Shown here: one piece after another, positions 30,035-42,968 of the stretch
Numbering within the stretch: position 1 is the stretch's first letter
How the letters are laid out: each line of letters starts with the position of its first letter
Assembly (NCBI GenBank): GCA_035539135.1
Contig: DATLJD010000014.1
Coordinates: 248,001 to 312,000 of the forward strand
Reading direction: 5' to 3'
Origin: JABFWF01 sp035539135
Lineage (GTDB): Bacteria > Pseudomonadota > Gammaproteobacteria > Xanthomonadales > Xanthomonadaceae
Length of the DNA stretch: 64,000 nt
Made by a program: the position numbers and the translations under genes
Notes under the pieces: generated by a model
Databases searched by the model: none
The model's input: the letters and a program-made list of their open reading frames with translations, nothing else
What the model was told of the DNA's origin: nothing

Positions 30035-31743
30035 GCCCCCTCCGCAGCATCCGCCGCCGCGCGCCCGTCGCCGACGCCGGCGCCTGGCCCGACCACGTGC
30101 CGCCGCTGTTGCGCCGCCTGTATGCCGCGCGCGGTGCGCTCTCGCTCGACCAGGCGCGGCCGCGGCTGGCCCAGCTGCATCCGCCGGATGCGCTCGGCGG
30201 GCTGGACGCGGCGACCGCGCTGCTCGCGGACGCGATCGCGCATGACCGCCACATCGTGGTGGTCGGCGACTTCGACTGCGACGGCGCCACCGCCTGCGCC
30301 GTCGGCGTGCGCGGCCTGCGCCTGCTCGGCGCGCGCCGCGTGTCGCACGCGGTGCCCAACCGGATGGTGCACGGCTACGGCCTGTCGCCGGGGCTGGTGG
30401 ACGACCTCGCCGCGCTGGCGCCGGACCTGCTGGTGACCGTGGACCACGGCATCAACTGCCACGCCGGCGTGGCCGCGGCGAAGGCGCGCGGCTGGCAGGT
30501 GCTGGTCACCGACCACCACCTGCCGGGCGAGGTCCTGCCGCCCGCCGCCGCGATCGTCGATCCGAACCTGCGCGGCGACGGCTTCCCGAGCAAGGCGCTG
30601 GCCGGCGTGGGCGTGATGTTCTATGTGCTGCTCGCGCTGCGGCGGCACCTGCGCGCGCAGGGCGCCTTCCCCACCGACCCCGACCTGGCGTGCCTGCTCG
30701 ACCTGGTCGCGGTCGGTACCGTCGCCGACCTGGTGCCGCTGGACGCCAACAACCGCGCGCTGGTCGCCGCAGGCCTGCGGCGCCTGCGCGCGCGGCAGGG
30801 CTGCGCCGGGCTGCAGGCGCTGATCGAGATCGCGGGCCGCGATTCGCGCACGCTGACCGCGGCCGACGTCGGCTACGCGCTGGCGCCGCGGATCAACGCC
30901 GCCGGCCGGCTCGAGGACATGGCGTTGGGCATCGAGTGCCTGCTGTGCGACGATCCGGCGCGTGCGCGCGAACTGGCCGCCACGCTGCACGCCATCAACG
31001 CCGAGCGCCAGGGCGTACAGCAGCAGATGGTCGACGAGGCGGAAGCCGCGCTCGCGCGCATCGTGCTCGACGGCGCGCTGCCGCCCGCGCTGTGCCTGTA
31101 CGACCCGGCCTGGCACCCCGGCGTGGTCGGCCTGGTCGCCTCGAAGCTCAAGGAACGCGTGCACCGGCCGGTGTTCGCCTTCGCGCCCTCCGAGCCGGGC
31201 GGCACGCAGCTGCGCGGCTCGGCCCGCTCCATTCCCGGCCTGCACATCCGCGACGTGCTGGCGGCGGTCGACGGCGCGCACCCGGGATTGATCGGCAAGT
31301 TCGGCGGCCACGCGATGGCCGCGGGCCTGAGCGTGGCGGCGGATCGCTTCGCGCACTTCGAAGCCGCCGTGCGCGCGTGCGTGGAACGGGTACTGGATCC
31401 CGCGCTGCTGCAGGCCGAAGTGCTCACCGACGGCGAACTCGCCGCGCACGAGTGCGACCGTCGCCACGCGGAGCTGCTGCGCAACGCCGGGCCGTGGGGG
31501 CAGGCCTTCCCGGAGCCGCTGTTCGACGGCGTGTTCGCGCTGCAGGGGTGGCGCGTGGTCGGCGAGAAGCACCTGAAGCTCGAACTCGACGGCTGGGGCC
31601 GGCGGGTCAACGCGATCGAGTTCGGCGGCTGGCGCGGCGAGCCGCCGCCGCCGCGCCTGCGCATCGCGTTCCGGCTCGAGCCCGACGACTGGCGCGGTGG
31701 CGACGCCGTCCAGCTGGTCGTCGTCCACCGCGAGCAGGCCTGA
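30031..31743 (+). CDS. recJ: Single-strand DNA-specific exonuclease RecJ
   Basis: 5'-to-3' single-strand exonuclease for recombination and mismatch repair. The 570-residue DHH-family protein has motif I VVGDFDCDGATA (D80, D82, D84), motif II TVDHGI (D138, H139), motif III VTDHHLPG (D161, H162, H163) and VAVGTVADLVPL. The DHHA1 domain has GSARSIPGLHIRDVL and GKFGGHAMAAGLSV. One motif I residue usually Ala or Tyr is Cys83 here. The start ATG overlaps the rpfE stop. It converges 1 base from the acyltransferase gene. Confidence 0.96.
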   Translation: MSPLRSIRRRAPVADAGAWPDHVPPLLRRLYAARGALSLDQARPRLAQLHPPDALGGLDAATALLADAIAHDRHIVVVGDFDCDGATACAVGVRGLRLLGARRVSHAVPNRMVHGYGLSPGLVDDLAALAPDLLVTVDHGINCHAGVAAAKARGWQVLVTDHHLPGEVLPPAAAIVDPNLRGDGFPSKALAGVGVMFYVLLALRRHLRAQGAFPTDPDLACLLDLVAVGTVADLVPLDANNRALVAAGLRRLRARQGCAGLQALIEIAGRDSRTLTAADVGYALAPRINAAGRLEDMALGIECLLCDDPARARELAATLHAINAERQGVQQQMVDEAEAALARIVLDGALPPALCLYDPAWHPGVVGLVASKLKERVHRPVFAFAPSEPGGTQLRGSARSIPGLHIRDVLAAVDGAHPGLIGKFGGHAMAAGLSVAADRFAHFEAAVRACVERVLDPALLQAEVLTDGELAAHECDRRHAELLRNAGPWGQAFPEPLFDGVFALQGWRVVGEKHLKLELDGWGRRVNAIEFGGWRGEPPPPRLRIAFRLEPDDWRGGDAVQLVVVHREQA

Positions 31744-31744
31744 G

Positions 31745-32950
31745 TCAGCGTGCGACGCTCGCCGCCGGCGCGGGCACCCGCACCGGCCCGCGCTCCATCG
31801 CCTTGAGGCCGAACAGCGGCCGCAGCCAGCGCACCCGGCGCACGAGTTCGAAGCCGAGCAGGCAGGCGAGGGCGGTCGCCAGCACCAGCAGCGGGCCCTC
31901 CAGCGCGGGCCGCAGGCCGAGCGGCTGCAGCTCGTGCGCCAGCACCACGATCACCGTCTGGTGGAGGATGTAGAAGGGGAACACGGCCTGGGTGAGGTAG
32001 CGCAGCAGCGGGTCGTCGACTGGCGCCCACTGGCGGCCGAAGCCGAGGATCGCGGCGATCGCGCTCCACTGGAACAGGCCCCACACGCCGCGCTGCAGCA
32101 GGCGCAGCGCGTCGGCCGGCGGATGGGCTTCGTCGAAGCGCCAGAAGTACCAGGCGAGGAAGGCGTATCCCGCGACCGCCAGCGCCAGCGCCGGCCAGCG
32201 CAGCGCGCGCAGGCGGTCCCAGACCGCGTCGGCGCGCGCGATCCAGTAGCCGAGCAGGAACACCGGCAGGTACTGCGCGTGGTTGTACCAGTCGTCCACC
32301 AGCGCGTGGGTGGACTCGAAGCGCCCGACCAGCGCGATCCGCGTCGCCGCCAGCAGCAGCGCCGGCCACAGCAGCACGCTCCAGCCGCAGCCCAGCCAGC
32401 CCGTGAGGCGCGCGCCGGTGGCGGCCAGCGCGGTCGGCGCCAGGCGCCGCATTGCCCACAGCAGCACGCTGTAGACCCACAGGTAGGCGACGAACCAGAG
32501 GTGGTTCCAGGTCGGCAGGATCAGGCAGTCGCCGCCCCGGCAGAAGCTCCCGTCGGCGCGCAGGTAACGACCCCAGAAGGCCAGGTAGCCGTCGCCGTAG
32601 CCGAGTTTCTCGACCACCTCGTAGTACGACTGCGGCGGCACCACCACCAGCATGCCGAAGGCCAGCGGGACGAGCAGCCGCCAGCTGCGCGGCCCGAGGA
32701 AGCGCCCGGGACGGTCGAGCAGGAAGCCGGTCGCCGCCCCCGAAAGCAGGAACAGCAGCGACAGGCGCCAGGGCGAGGCCGCGATCATCAGCGGCTCCAG
32801 CGCGGTGCTGGCGAACGGACTTTTGACGTGCCAGTCCCAGCTCACGTAGTACATGCCGACGTGGAACAGGATCAGCACGCCGAAGGCGAGCACGCGGATC
32901 CAGTCGAGGTCGTGGCGGCGGAGGGAGGACGCGGAGGGAGGGGCGGTCAT
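31745..32950 (-). CDS. Acyltransferase 3 family membrane protein
   Basis: 401-residue polytopic protein of the acyltransferase 3 (OpgC/OafA-like) family, which transfers acyl groups from the cytoplasm to exported glycans or other substrates. The N-terminal active-site region is LRRHDLDWIRVLAFGVLILFHVGMYY with the family histidine, followed by SPWRLSLLFLLSGAATGFLL. About ten hydrophobic segments follow, including LWFVAYLWVYSVLLWAM and FPFYILHQTVIVVLAHEL. The ATG at 32950 is preferred; the frame extends 10 codons upstream. It is divergent from rpfD. The target glycan is unknown; DSF-controlled polysaccharide is a reasonable guess because of position. Confidence 0.82.
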   Translation of the reverse strand: MTAPPSASSLRRHDLDWIRVLAFGVLILFHVGMYYVSWDWHVKSPFASTALEPLMIAASPWRLSLLFLLSGAATGFLLDRPGRFLGPRSWRLLVPLAFGMLVVVPPQSYYEVVEKLGYGDGYLAFWGRYLRADGSFCRGGDCLILPTWNHLWFVAYLWVYSVLLWAMRRLAPTALAATGARLTGWLGCGWSVLLWPALLLAATRIALVGRFESTHALVDDWYNHAQYLPVFLLGYWIARADAVWDRLRALRWPALALAVAGYAFLAWYFWRFDEAHPPADALRLLQRGVWGLFQWSAIAAILGFGRQWAPVDDPLLRYLTQAVFPFYILHQTVIVVLAHELQPLGLRPALEGPLLVLATALACLLGFELVRRVRWLRPLFGLKAMERGPVRVPAPAASVAR

Positions 32951-33091
32951 GGCGCGGCACCGGACGGAGGAGCCGCCCATCCTTCACGCGCACTGCCGCG
33001 TCGCCAGCGCGAAGGGACGACCGGCGCGCGCCCTGGGACGAAGCGCGCCCCGGCGGGGACGAGCATGGCCGGGCACCGGCGCCGCCCTCGC

Positions 33092-33097
33092 TAGAAT
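33092..33097 (+). promoter_or_regulatory. -10-like hexamer directly before rpfD
   Basis: TAGAAT followed by only six bases before the rpfD ATG, consistent with a transcription start at the start codon. No good -35 element is visible. Confidence 0.4.
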
Positions 33098-33103
33098 GCG
33101 CGC

Positions 33104-34006
33104 ATGCCGAGCCCCTCCGCGATCGCCTACCGCCGCTTCCTGCCGTGGAAGCCATGGCTGGAGGCCGGCTTCTGGCTCGCCATCACCGCCGCCAACGCCT
33201 TCGCCAACAGCGCGGCGGTGCTGATCGAATACCAGCGGCGCGGCGATCCGCTGCCGGCCTGGGAGCCGCTCGCCTGGGAATGGTCGAGCAACCTCCTGGT
33301 GCTCGCCCTGGTCCCCGCCACCGCCTGGCTCACTCGTCGCTGGCCCCTGCACTGGGACACCTGGCGCCAGCGGCTGCCGCTGTACCTGGGCGCCAGCCTC
33401 GCCTGGTCGGCGATCCACATCGGCGGCATGACCCTGCTGCGCCAGGTCGTCTACGCGCTGCACGGCGAGCGCTATCGCGTCGGCGACTGGCCGCGGGAAC
33501 TGCTGTACGAATACCTGAAGGACGCGCGTTCCTTCCTGCTGATCGCCGGCATCATGCTGGTCTACCGCGGGTTGCTGCGCAGCTGGCAGGGCGAGGCCAG
33601 CCTGCTCGACGCGCCCGAGGAAGGCCCGCCGGTGGAGCCGGTGGAGCGGCCGGAGCGGTTCCTGGTGCGCAAGCTCGGTCGCGAGTTCCTGGTGGCCGCG
33701 GCCGACATCGAATGGCTGCAGGCCGCCGGCAACTACGTCAACCTGCGCGTGCGCGGCCACGACTATCCGCTGCGCAGCACGATCGCCGGCATCGAGGCGC
33801 GCCTCGATCCGCAGCGCTTCGCCCGCATCCACCGCAGCTATATCGTCAACCTCGACCTGGTCAGCGCCATCGAACCGGTCGACAACGGCGACGCCCGCGT
33901 GCACCTGCGCGACGGCACCGTGCTGCCCTGCAGCCGCCGCCACCGCGCGCAGCTGCGCGAGCGCGCCGGGGCGGCGGAGCCAGTGGCCGCCGGACCGGCC
34001 GGCTGA
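33104..34006 (+). CDS. rpfD: RpfD-like LytTR regulator with membrane N-terminus
   Basis: 300-residue protein. The first half has about four hydrophobic segments (for example ANAFANSAAVLIEY, NLLVLALVPATAWL, LPLYLGASLAWSAIHIGG and SFLLIAGIMLVYRGLL). A C-terminal LytTR DNA-binding domain spans about 180-285 (FLVRKLGREFLVAAADIEWLQAAGNYVNLRVRG, then RFARIHRSYIVNLDLVSAI). It resembles membrane-bound LytTR regulators and occupies the position of rpfD in Xanthomonas (between recJ and prfB), whose regulon is poorly known. No Shine-Dalgarno is evident; a -10-like TAGAAT stands 6 bases before the ATG. Confidence 0.78.
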   Translation: MPSPSAIAYRRFLPWKPWLEAGFWLAITAANAFANSAAVLIEYQRRGDPLPAWEPLAWEWSSNLLVLALVPATAWLTRRWPLHWDTWRQRLPLYLGASLAWSAIHIGGMTLLRQVVYALHGERYRVGDWPRELLYEYLKDARSFLLIAGIMLVYRGLLRSWQGEASLLDAPEEGPPVEPVERPERFLVRKLGREFLVAAADIEWLQAAGNYVNLRVRGHDYPLRSTIAGIEARLDPQRFARIHRSYIVNLDLVSAIEPVDNGDARVHLRDGTVLPCSRRHRAQLRERAGAAEPVAAGPAG

Positions 34007-34097
34007 AGCGCGTGAACCGTGCCGGCGCGCCGAACCGGGCCGGGGCGCGCGGCCCCGCTGCTATCATTTCCGCTTTGCCAGAAGGCCTTTGCCGGAC

Positions 34098-35226
34098 ATG
34101 ATCGAACTCAATCCCGTCCGCCAGCGCATCGCCGACCTCCGGGGCCGGCTGGATGCGCTGAGGGGGTATCTTTGACTACGACGCCAAGGTCGAGCGTCTG
34201 GAAGAAGTCAACCGCGAACTGGAAAGCCCCGACGTCTGGAACGACGCCGCGCGCGCGCAGGCGCTCGGCCGCGAGCGCTCGCTGCTGGACAAGACCGTCA
34301 CCGGCATCCGCAGCCTGAGCGAAGGCCTGGCGTCGGCCGGCGAACTGCTGGAACTGGCCGAGATGGAGGACGACGAGGAAACCGCGCAGGCGGTCGTCGA
34401 CGACGTCGAGCGCTACGCCGATGGGGTGGAGCAACTCGAGTTCCAGCGCATGTTCTCCGGCGAGATGGATTCGCAGCCGGCGTTCGTGGACATCCAGGCC
34501 GGCGCCGGCGGCACCGAGGCGCAGGACTGGGCGGAGATGCTGCTGCGCATGTACCTGCGCTGGGCGGAATCGCGCGGCTGGAAGACCGAACTGCTGGAAG
34601 TCTCCGGCGGCGAAGTGGCCGGCATCAAGTCGGCCACCTTCCGGGTCGAGGGCGACTACGCCTACGGCTGGCTGAAGACCGAAACCGGCGTACACCGGCT
34701 GGTGCGCAAGTCGCCGTTCGACTCGGACAACCGCCGGCACACCAGCTTCACCTCGGTGTTCGTCTCGCCGGAAGTCGACGACGACATCGACATCGAGATC
34801 AATCCGGCCGACCTCAAGACCGACGTCTACCGCTCCTCCGGCGCCGGCGGTCAGCACGTCAACAAGACCGAGTCGGCGGTGCGCATCACCCACGTGCCGT
34901 CGGGCATCGTCGTCGCCTGCCAGACCGAGCGCAGCCAGCACGCCAACCGCGATCGCGCGATGAAGATGCTGGCGGCCAAGCTGTACGAGATGGAAATCCA
35001 GAAGCGCAACGCCGAGCGCGACGCGGTCGAGGCGACCAAGTCCGACATCGGCTGGGGCAGCCAGATCCGCAACTACGTGCTCGACCAGTCGCGGATCAAG
35101 GATCTCCGCACCGGGATCGAGCGCAGCGACACCCAGAAGGTGCTGGACGGCGACCTCGACCAGTTCGTCGCGGCCAGCCTGAAGGCCGGGCTGGCGGTGG
35201 GCGCGAAACGCAGCGACGCGGCGTAG
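34098..35226 (+). CDS. prfB: Peptide chain release factor 2, +1 programmed frameshift
   Basis: RF2 ends translation at UGA and UAA. Frame 0 starts at ATG 34098 and encodes 25 residues (MIELNPVRQRIADLRG...LRGYL) up to CTT 34170-34172. It then meets an in-frame TGA (34173-34175). Skipping T34173 continues with GAC at 34174 to the stop at 35226, giving 375 residues. The protein has the stop-codon recognition motif SPF (RKSPFDSDNRRHTSF) and GGQ at 250-252, identical in position to E. coli; residue 246 is Ser. Autoregulation works because low RF2 lets the ribosome shift. The encoded CDS is therefore join(34098-34172, 34174-35226). lysS follows after 92 bases. Confidence 0.97.
34161..34176 (+). promoter_or_regulatory. 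prfB: prfB +1 frameshift signal
   Basis: AGGGGGTATCTTTGAC: an internal Shine-Dalgarno (AGGGGG), slippery CTT and UGA followed by C, the poor-termination context. It is the same as the E. coli prfB signal and regulates RF2 by its own concentration. Confidence 0.97.
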
Positions 35227-35318
35227 GCCGCGTCCTCGCCGGCAACCGAACACACTGGCCCCCGCCGCCGGGGCGACGCAACGACTGATCGCTCCGTCCG
35301 GAGCACGAGCACAGACGC

Positions 35319-36839
<1,521 letters not shown>

Positions 36840-36993
36840 CGATATAGGGGTATGGCCGGGGGGGCCGCGATCCCGCGTCGGATCGGGGCGGGGGAAAACA
36901 GCCGGGGTTGCCTGCCGCCGCAAGGGCGGCGAGGATGCCCCTGACCCGCCCTCGGGCGGACCACCACGGCACGACCACGTTCGGGGGTGCAGC

Positions 36994-38048
36994 GTGAACA
37001 TCGTCATCGTGGACGACCAGACCTCCGCCCGCACCATGTTGCGGCACATCCTCGAGGACATCAGTCCCGAGCTGCAGGTCTACGACTTCAGCGAGCCCAG
37101 GGTGGCGCTGACCTGGTGCGACGACAACCGCCCGGACCTGCTGCTGCTCGACTACCGGATGCCGGGGATGGACGGGCTGGAGTTCGCCCGCCGCTTCCGC
37201 AAGCCGCTGATGCACCGCGACGTGCCGATCGTGCTGGTCACCGTGGTCGGCGACGAGCCGGTGCGGCAGGCGGCGCTTGACGCCGGCGTGATCGACTTCC
37301 TGGTCAAGCCGATCCGCCCGCGCGAGATGCGCTCGCGCTGCCGCAACCTGCTCCAGCTGCGCCAGCAGAGCGAGTCGGTCAAGCAGCGCGCGCTGTCGCT
37401 GGAGCAGCGGCTGCTGTCGAGCATGCACGAGGTCGAGGAGCGCGAGCGCGAGACCCTGTCGCGGCTGGCGCGCGCGATCGAATACCGCGACGCCGGCACC
37501 AGCGCCTACCTGGAGCGGATGTCGCACATCGCCGGGCTGGTCGCCGAGGAGCTCGGCCTGTTCGAGGATGAGGTGCGGCTGATCGAGGCGGCGGCGCCGC
37601 TGCACGACATCGGCAAGATCGCGGTGCCCGACTCGGTCCTGCTCAAGCCCGGCCCGCTGCAGGAGCACGAGGCGAAGATCATGCGCCGGCATCCGCTGAT
37701 CGGCCACGAGCTGCTCAGCGGCAGCCAGAACCGCTTCATCCAGACAGCGGCGGTGATCGCCCTGCGCCACCACGAGCGCTACGACGGCAGCGGCTATCCC
37801 GACGGCCTGGCCGGCGACGCGATCCCGATCGAGGCGCGTATCGCCACCGTGGCCGACGTCCTCGACGCGCTGCTGTCGCCGCGTCCGTACAAGGATGCGT
37901 GGCCGCTGGACGAGGCGCTGGACTACCTGCGCGAGCAGGCCGGCCGTCACTTCGACCCGCGCTGCGTGGAGGCCCTGTTGCGCGCGCGCGACCGGCTGCA
38001 GGCGATCTGCGAGCGCCACGCCGTCGCCAGCACCCGCCCGGGGCTCGA

Positions 38049-38052
<4 letters not shown>
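36994..38052 (+). CDS. rpfG: RpfG: two-component response regulator, HD-GYP cyclic-di-GMP phosphodiesterase
   Basis: Output of DSF signalling: when phosphorylated by RpfC it degrades cyclic-di-GMP. The 352-residue protein has a receiver domain with phospho-acceptor D53 (LLLLDYRMPGMDG) and a linker coiled coil. The HD-GYP domain has H204/D205 (HDIGKIA), HPLIGHELL, H259/H260 (RHHERYDGSGYPDGL), GYP at 267-269, and VADVLDALLSPRPYKDAW. It starts at a GTG with GGGGG upstream. The last codon overlaps the rpfC GTG start as GTGA, so rpfG and rpfC are translationally coupled. The 154-base upstream gap holds two GC hairpins (about 36914-36960). Confidence 0.95.
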
Positions 38053-40226
<2,174 letters not shown>

Positions 40227-40244
40227 GCCCGCCTGCGCGGGGAC

Positions 40245-41132
40245 TCAAGCGAGCGCCTCGTGTCCGTCCTGGCGACGGTACTGCGCGCGCACCAGCCGCT
40301 CCATCGTGCGCAGCGACTTCTCCCCGAGCTGCAACGCGGTGTCCACCCAGATCTCGGTGATCCGCAGCATCTCCTCCAGCGTCACCGGGTGCGCCAGGCC
40401 GCGCACCTGCTGCATCGCCGCGCGCGCGTGCGGGATCCGGCGGCCGGCGCGGATCACGTCCTCGACCGCGCGCGCGCCCTCGCCACGCGGCACGACCACG
40501 TCGACCAGGCCCATACGGTGCATTTCCTCGGCGGGGTAGACGTTGCCTTCCAGCATCAGCCGTTCCGCGGCCTTGGGCGGGATGCGCTGGCACAGGAAGG
40601 AGTAGGCGCCCATCCCCGGGAACAGGTCGAACAGCACCTCCGGCAGGCCCATCAGCGCGCCTTCCTCGGCGACGATGGTGTGGCAGCTCAGCGCCGCCTC
40701 GAAGCCGCCGCCCAACGCGTCGCCCTGCACCAGCGCGATGGTGTGGGCGCCGACACCGAGCCCGGCATGGAACGCGTGCACGCCGCGCACGCACTTGTAG
40801 GCGTAGTCGAGCAGGCCCTCTCGGTCGCCGGCGCGGATCAGCCGGCAGAACAGCTCGAGGTCGCCGCCCAGGTTGAAGACGCCGGGGTTGTCGGAGGCCA
40901 GCACCACGTGCGGCGGGTCGTCGGCGTCCGGCCTGGCGCTGCGCAGGCGCGTCGCCAGTCCCTGCTGGTAGCCGAGGATGTCGTCGACCAGCCGGGTCGA
41001 GAAGCAGGCCCGGCCCGGCCGGCCGACCAGGTCGGCGTGCATGTGGCACCAGTGGACGTTGCGCGCGGCGTCCTCGGCCAGGCGCAGGGTGCGGCGGGGT
41101 TCGGCGGGGAAGAACGGGTGAACGGCTGACAT
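40245..41132 (-). CDS. rpfF: RpfF: DSF synthase (crotonase family)
   Basis: Makes diffusible signal factor (cis-2-unsaturated fatty acids such as cis-11-methyl-2-dodecenoic acid) from acyl-ACP. The 295-residue crotonase-fold protein has GRACFSTRLVDDI (40-52), HVVLASDNPGVFNLGGDL and ALGGGFEAALSCHTIVAEEGALMGLPEVLFDLFPGMGAYSFLCQRI. E145 and E165 sit in the positions of the two catalytic glutamates of Xanthomonas RpfF. The start is ATG 41132 (MSAVHPFF), where Xanthomonas RpfF also begins MSAV; longer upstream codons in the frame look spurious. It is opposite to rpfGC and downstream of rpfB behind a hairpin. Confidence 0.95.
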   Translation of the reverse strand: MSAVHPFFPAEPRRTLRLAEDAARNVHWCHMHADLVGRPGRACFSTRLVDDILGYQQGLATRLRSARPDADDPPHVVLASDNPGVFNLGGDLELFCRLIRAGDREGLLDYAYKCVRGVHAFHAGLGVGAHTIALVQGDALGGGFEAALSCHTIVAEEGALMGLPEVLFDLFPGMGAYSFLCQRIPPKAAERLMLEGNVYPAEEMHRMGLVDVVVPRGEGARAVEDVIRAGRRIPHARAAMQQVRGLAHPVTLEEMLRITEIWVDTALQLGEKSLRTMERLVRAQYRRQDGHEALA

Positions 41133-41210
41133 GGCAGGTACCTCCGAAGGCGCCGTCCGGCCGGTCGGGGGATCAGACGGCAAGGGGTGTGCGCTGCGCC
41201 CGACCCCCCG

Positions 41211-41216
41211 ATTCTA
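41211..41216 (-). promoter_or_regulatory. rpfF: Candidate -10 of an rpfF promoter
   Basis: TAGAAT on the minus strand, about 80 bases before the rpfF start and just after the rpfB terminator hairpin. The -35 is not recognisable. rpfF is known in Xanthomonas to have its own promoter as well as read-through from rpfB. Confidence 0.3.
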
Positions 41217-41224
41217 TGCCTGCA

Positions 41225-41262
41225 AAACGACGCGCCCGCAAACCACGGGGGCTGCGGGCGCG
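41225..41262 (-). terminator. Terminator-like hairpin between rpfB and rpfF
   Basis: On the minus strand CGCGCCCGCA (41262-41253), 12-base loop, TGCGGGCGCG (41240-41231), then TCGTTTT. The stem is perfect over 10 bp and the T run is four, so it probably limits rpfB read-through into rpfF. Confidence 0.6.
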
Positions 41263-41288
41263 AAGACCGTCCTTCGAGGCGCGCCCCG

Positions 41289-42968
41289 CTAGCGTGCCGG
41301 CGGCGCGTCGCGCAGTTCGCGACGCAGGATCTTGCCCACGTTGGACTTGGGCAGCTCGCTGCGGAACTCGACGTAGTGCGGCCGCTTGTAGCCGGTGAGG
41401 TACTCGCGCGCGTAGGCCTTGACCTGCTCGGCGGTGAGCGAAGGGTCCTTCTTCACGATCACGACCTTCACCGCCTCGCCCGACTTCTCGTCCGGCACGC
41501 CGATCGCCGCGACCTCGAGCACGCCCGGCATCGCCGCGATCACGTCCTCGACCTCGTTCGGGTACACGTTGAAACCGGACACCAGGATCATGTCTTTCTT
41601 GCGGTCGACGATGTAGAAGAAGCCGCGCTCGTCCATCCGCGCCATGTCGCCGGTGTGCAGCCAGCCGTCGCCGTCGATGACCTTGGCGGTCTCGTCCGGG
41701 CGCTGCCAGTAGCCCTTCATCACCTGCGGGCCGCGGATGCACAGCTCGCCGACTTCGCCGACCGGCAGCCGGTTGCCGGCCTCGTCCTTGACGCAGGCGT
41801 CGGTGGACGGGATCGGCAGGCCGATCGCGCCGTTGTATTCGGCCAGGTCCATCGGGTTGATGCAGGCGGCGGGCGAGGTCTCTGTGAGGCCGTACGCCTC
41901 GACCAGGGTGCAGCCGGTGACCTGCTTCCAGCGTTCGGCCACCGCGCGCTGCACGGCCATGCCGCCGCCGAGGGTGAGGCGCAGGCGCGAGAAGTCCAGC
42001 TTGTCGAAGCCCGGCGTGTTGAGCAGACCGTTGAACAGCGTATTGACGCCGGTGATCGCGGTGAAGCGCACCTTGCCGAGCTCCTTGACGAAGCCCTTCA
42101 TGTCGCGCGGATTGGTGATCAGGTGGTTGAGGCCGCCGATCTTCATGAAGATCAGGCCGTTCGCCGTCAGCGAGAAGATGTGGTACAGCGGCAGCGCGGT
42201 GATGATGATCTCTTCGCCCTCGCGCACGTTGTTGCGCACCCAGGCGGCCGACTGCTGCATGTTGGCGACGAGGTTGCGGTGGGTGAGCATCGCGCCCTTG
42301 GCCACGCCGGTGGTGCCGCCGGTGTACTGCAGGAAGGCGATGTCCTCCGGGCCGACCTGGACCGCCGGCAGCGGCAGCGTCTTGCCGCGGGCCAGCGCGT
42401 CGCGGAAGCGGATCTCGCCGGGGATGTCGCTGTCCGGCACCATCTTCTTGACGTGGCGCAGGACGAAATTGACGATCGCGCCCTTGGGGAAGCCGAGCAG
42501 GTCGCCCAGCCCGGTCGCGATCACGTGCTTGAGTGGCGTGCCGGCCATCGCCTCCTGCACGGTGGCGGCGAAGTTGTCGAGCACCACGATCGCGGTGGCG
42601 CCCGAATCGGCGAGCTGGTGGTGCAGCTCGCGCGCGGTGTACATCGGGTTGACGTTGACCACGGTCAGTCCCGCGCGCAGCACGCCGTGCGTGGCGATCG
42701 GGTACTGCAGGCAGTTGGGCATCATCAAGGCGACGCGGTCGCCGCGCTTGAGCCCGAGGCCGGACAGCAGGAACGCCGCGAACTGCGCGCTGAGCCGGTC
42801 GATCTCGCGGTAGCTCATCGCCTTGCCCATGTTGGCGAAGGCGGGGCGGTCGCCGAACTTCTCCACCGACTGCGCGAAGACCGCCGCGATGGACGGATAC
42901 TCGTCGGCGTCGATCTCGGCGGGCACGCCGGCCGGATACTGCGCCAGCCACGGACGTTCTGCGGCCAT
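41289..42968 (-). CDS. rpfB: RpfB: long-chain fatty acyl-CoA ligase
   Basis: 559-residue AMP-binding acyl-CoA synthetase. It has the P-loop-like YTGGTTGVAKGAMLTHRN, LGGGMAVQRAVAERW, EAYGLTETSPAACINPMDLAEYNGAIGLPIP, GWLHTGDMARMD, the hinge DRKKDMILVSGFNVYPNEVEDV, and KSNVGKILRRELR with the adenylation lysine. In Xanthomonas RpfB activates fatty acids and helps DSF turnover or fatty-acid recycling. Adjacent start codons ATG ATG stand at 42971-42966; I take 42968, giving MAAERPWLAQYPAG, behind AGGGGGAG. It lies upstream of rpfF on the same strand with a hairpin between. Confidence 0.93.
   Translation of the reverse strand: MAAERPWLAQYPAGVPAEIDADEYPSIAAVFAQSVEKFGDRPAFANMGKAMSYREIDRLSAQFAAFLLSGLGLKRGDRVALMMPNCLQYPIATHGVLRAGLTVVNVNPMYTARELHHQLADSGATAIVVLDNFAATVQEAMAGTPLKHVIATGLGDLLGFPKGAIVNFVLRHVKKMVPDSDIPGEIRFRDALARGKTLPLPAVQVGPEDIAFLQYTGGTTGVAKGAMLTHRNLVANMQQSAAWVRNNVREGEEIIITALPLYHIFSLTANGLIFMKIGGLNHLITNPRDMKGFVKELGKVRFTAITGVNTLFNGLLNTPGFDKLDFSRLRLTLGGGMAVQRAVAERWKQVTGCTLVEAYGLTETSPAACINPMDLAEYNGAIGLPIPSTDACVKDEAGNRLPVGEVGELCIRGPQVMKGYWQRPDETAKVIDGDGWLHTGDMARMDERGFFYIVDRKKDMILVSGFNVYPNEVEDVIAAMPGVLEVAAIGVPDEKSGEAVKVVIVKKDPSLTAEQVKAYAREYLTGYKRPHYVEFRSELPKSNVGKILRRELRDAPPAR

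Noticed and set aside
35227..35318. Promoter for lysS separate from prfB
   Set aside because: No -10 or -35 close to consensus; the short gap fits read-through from prfB.
36840..36993. Cyclic-di-GMP riboswitch ahead of rpfG
   Set aside because: Two GC hairpins are present, but the conserved GEMM core sequences are not visible.
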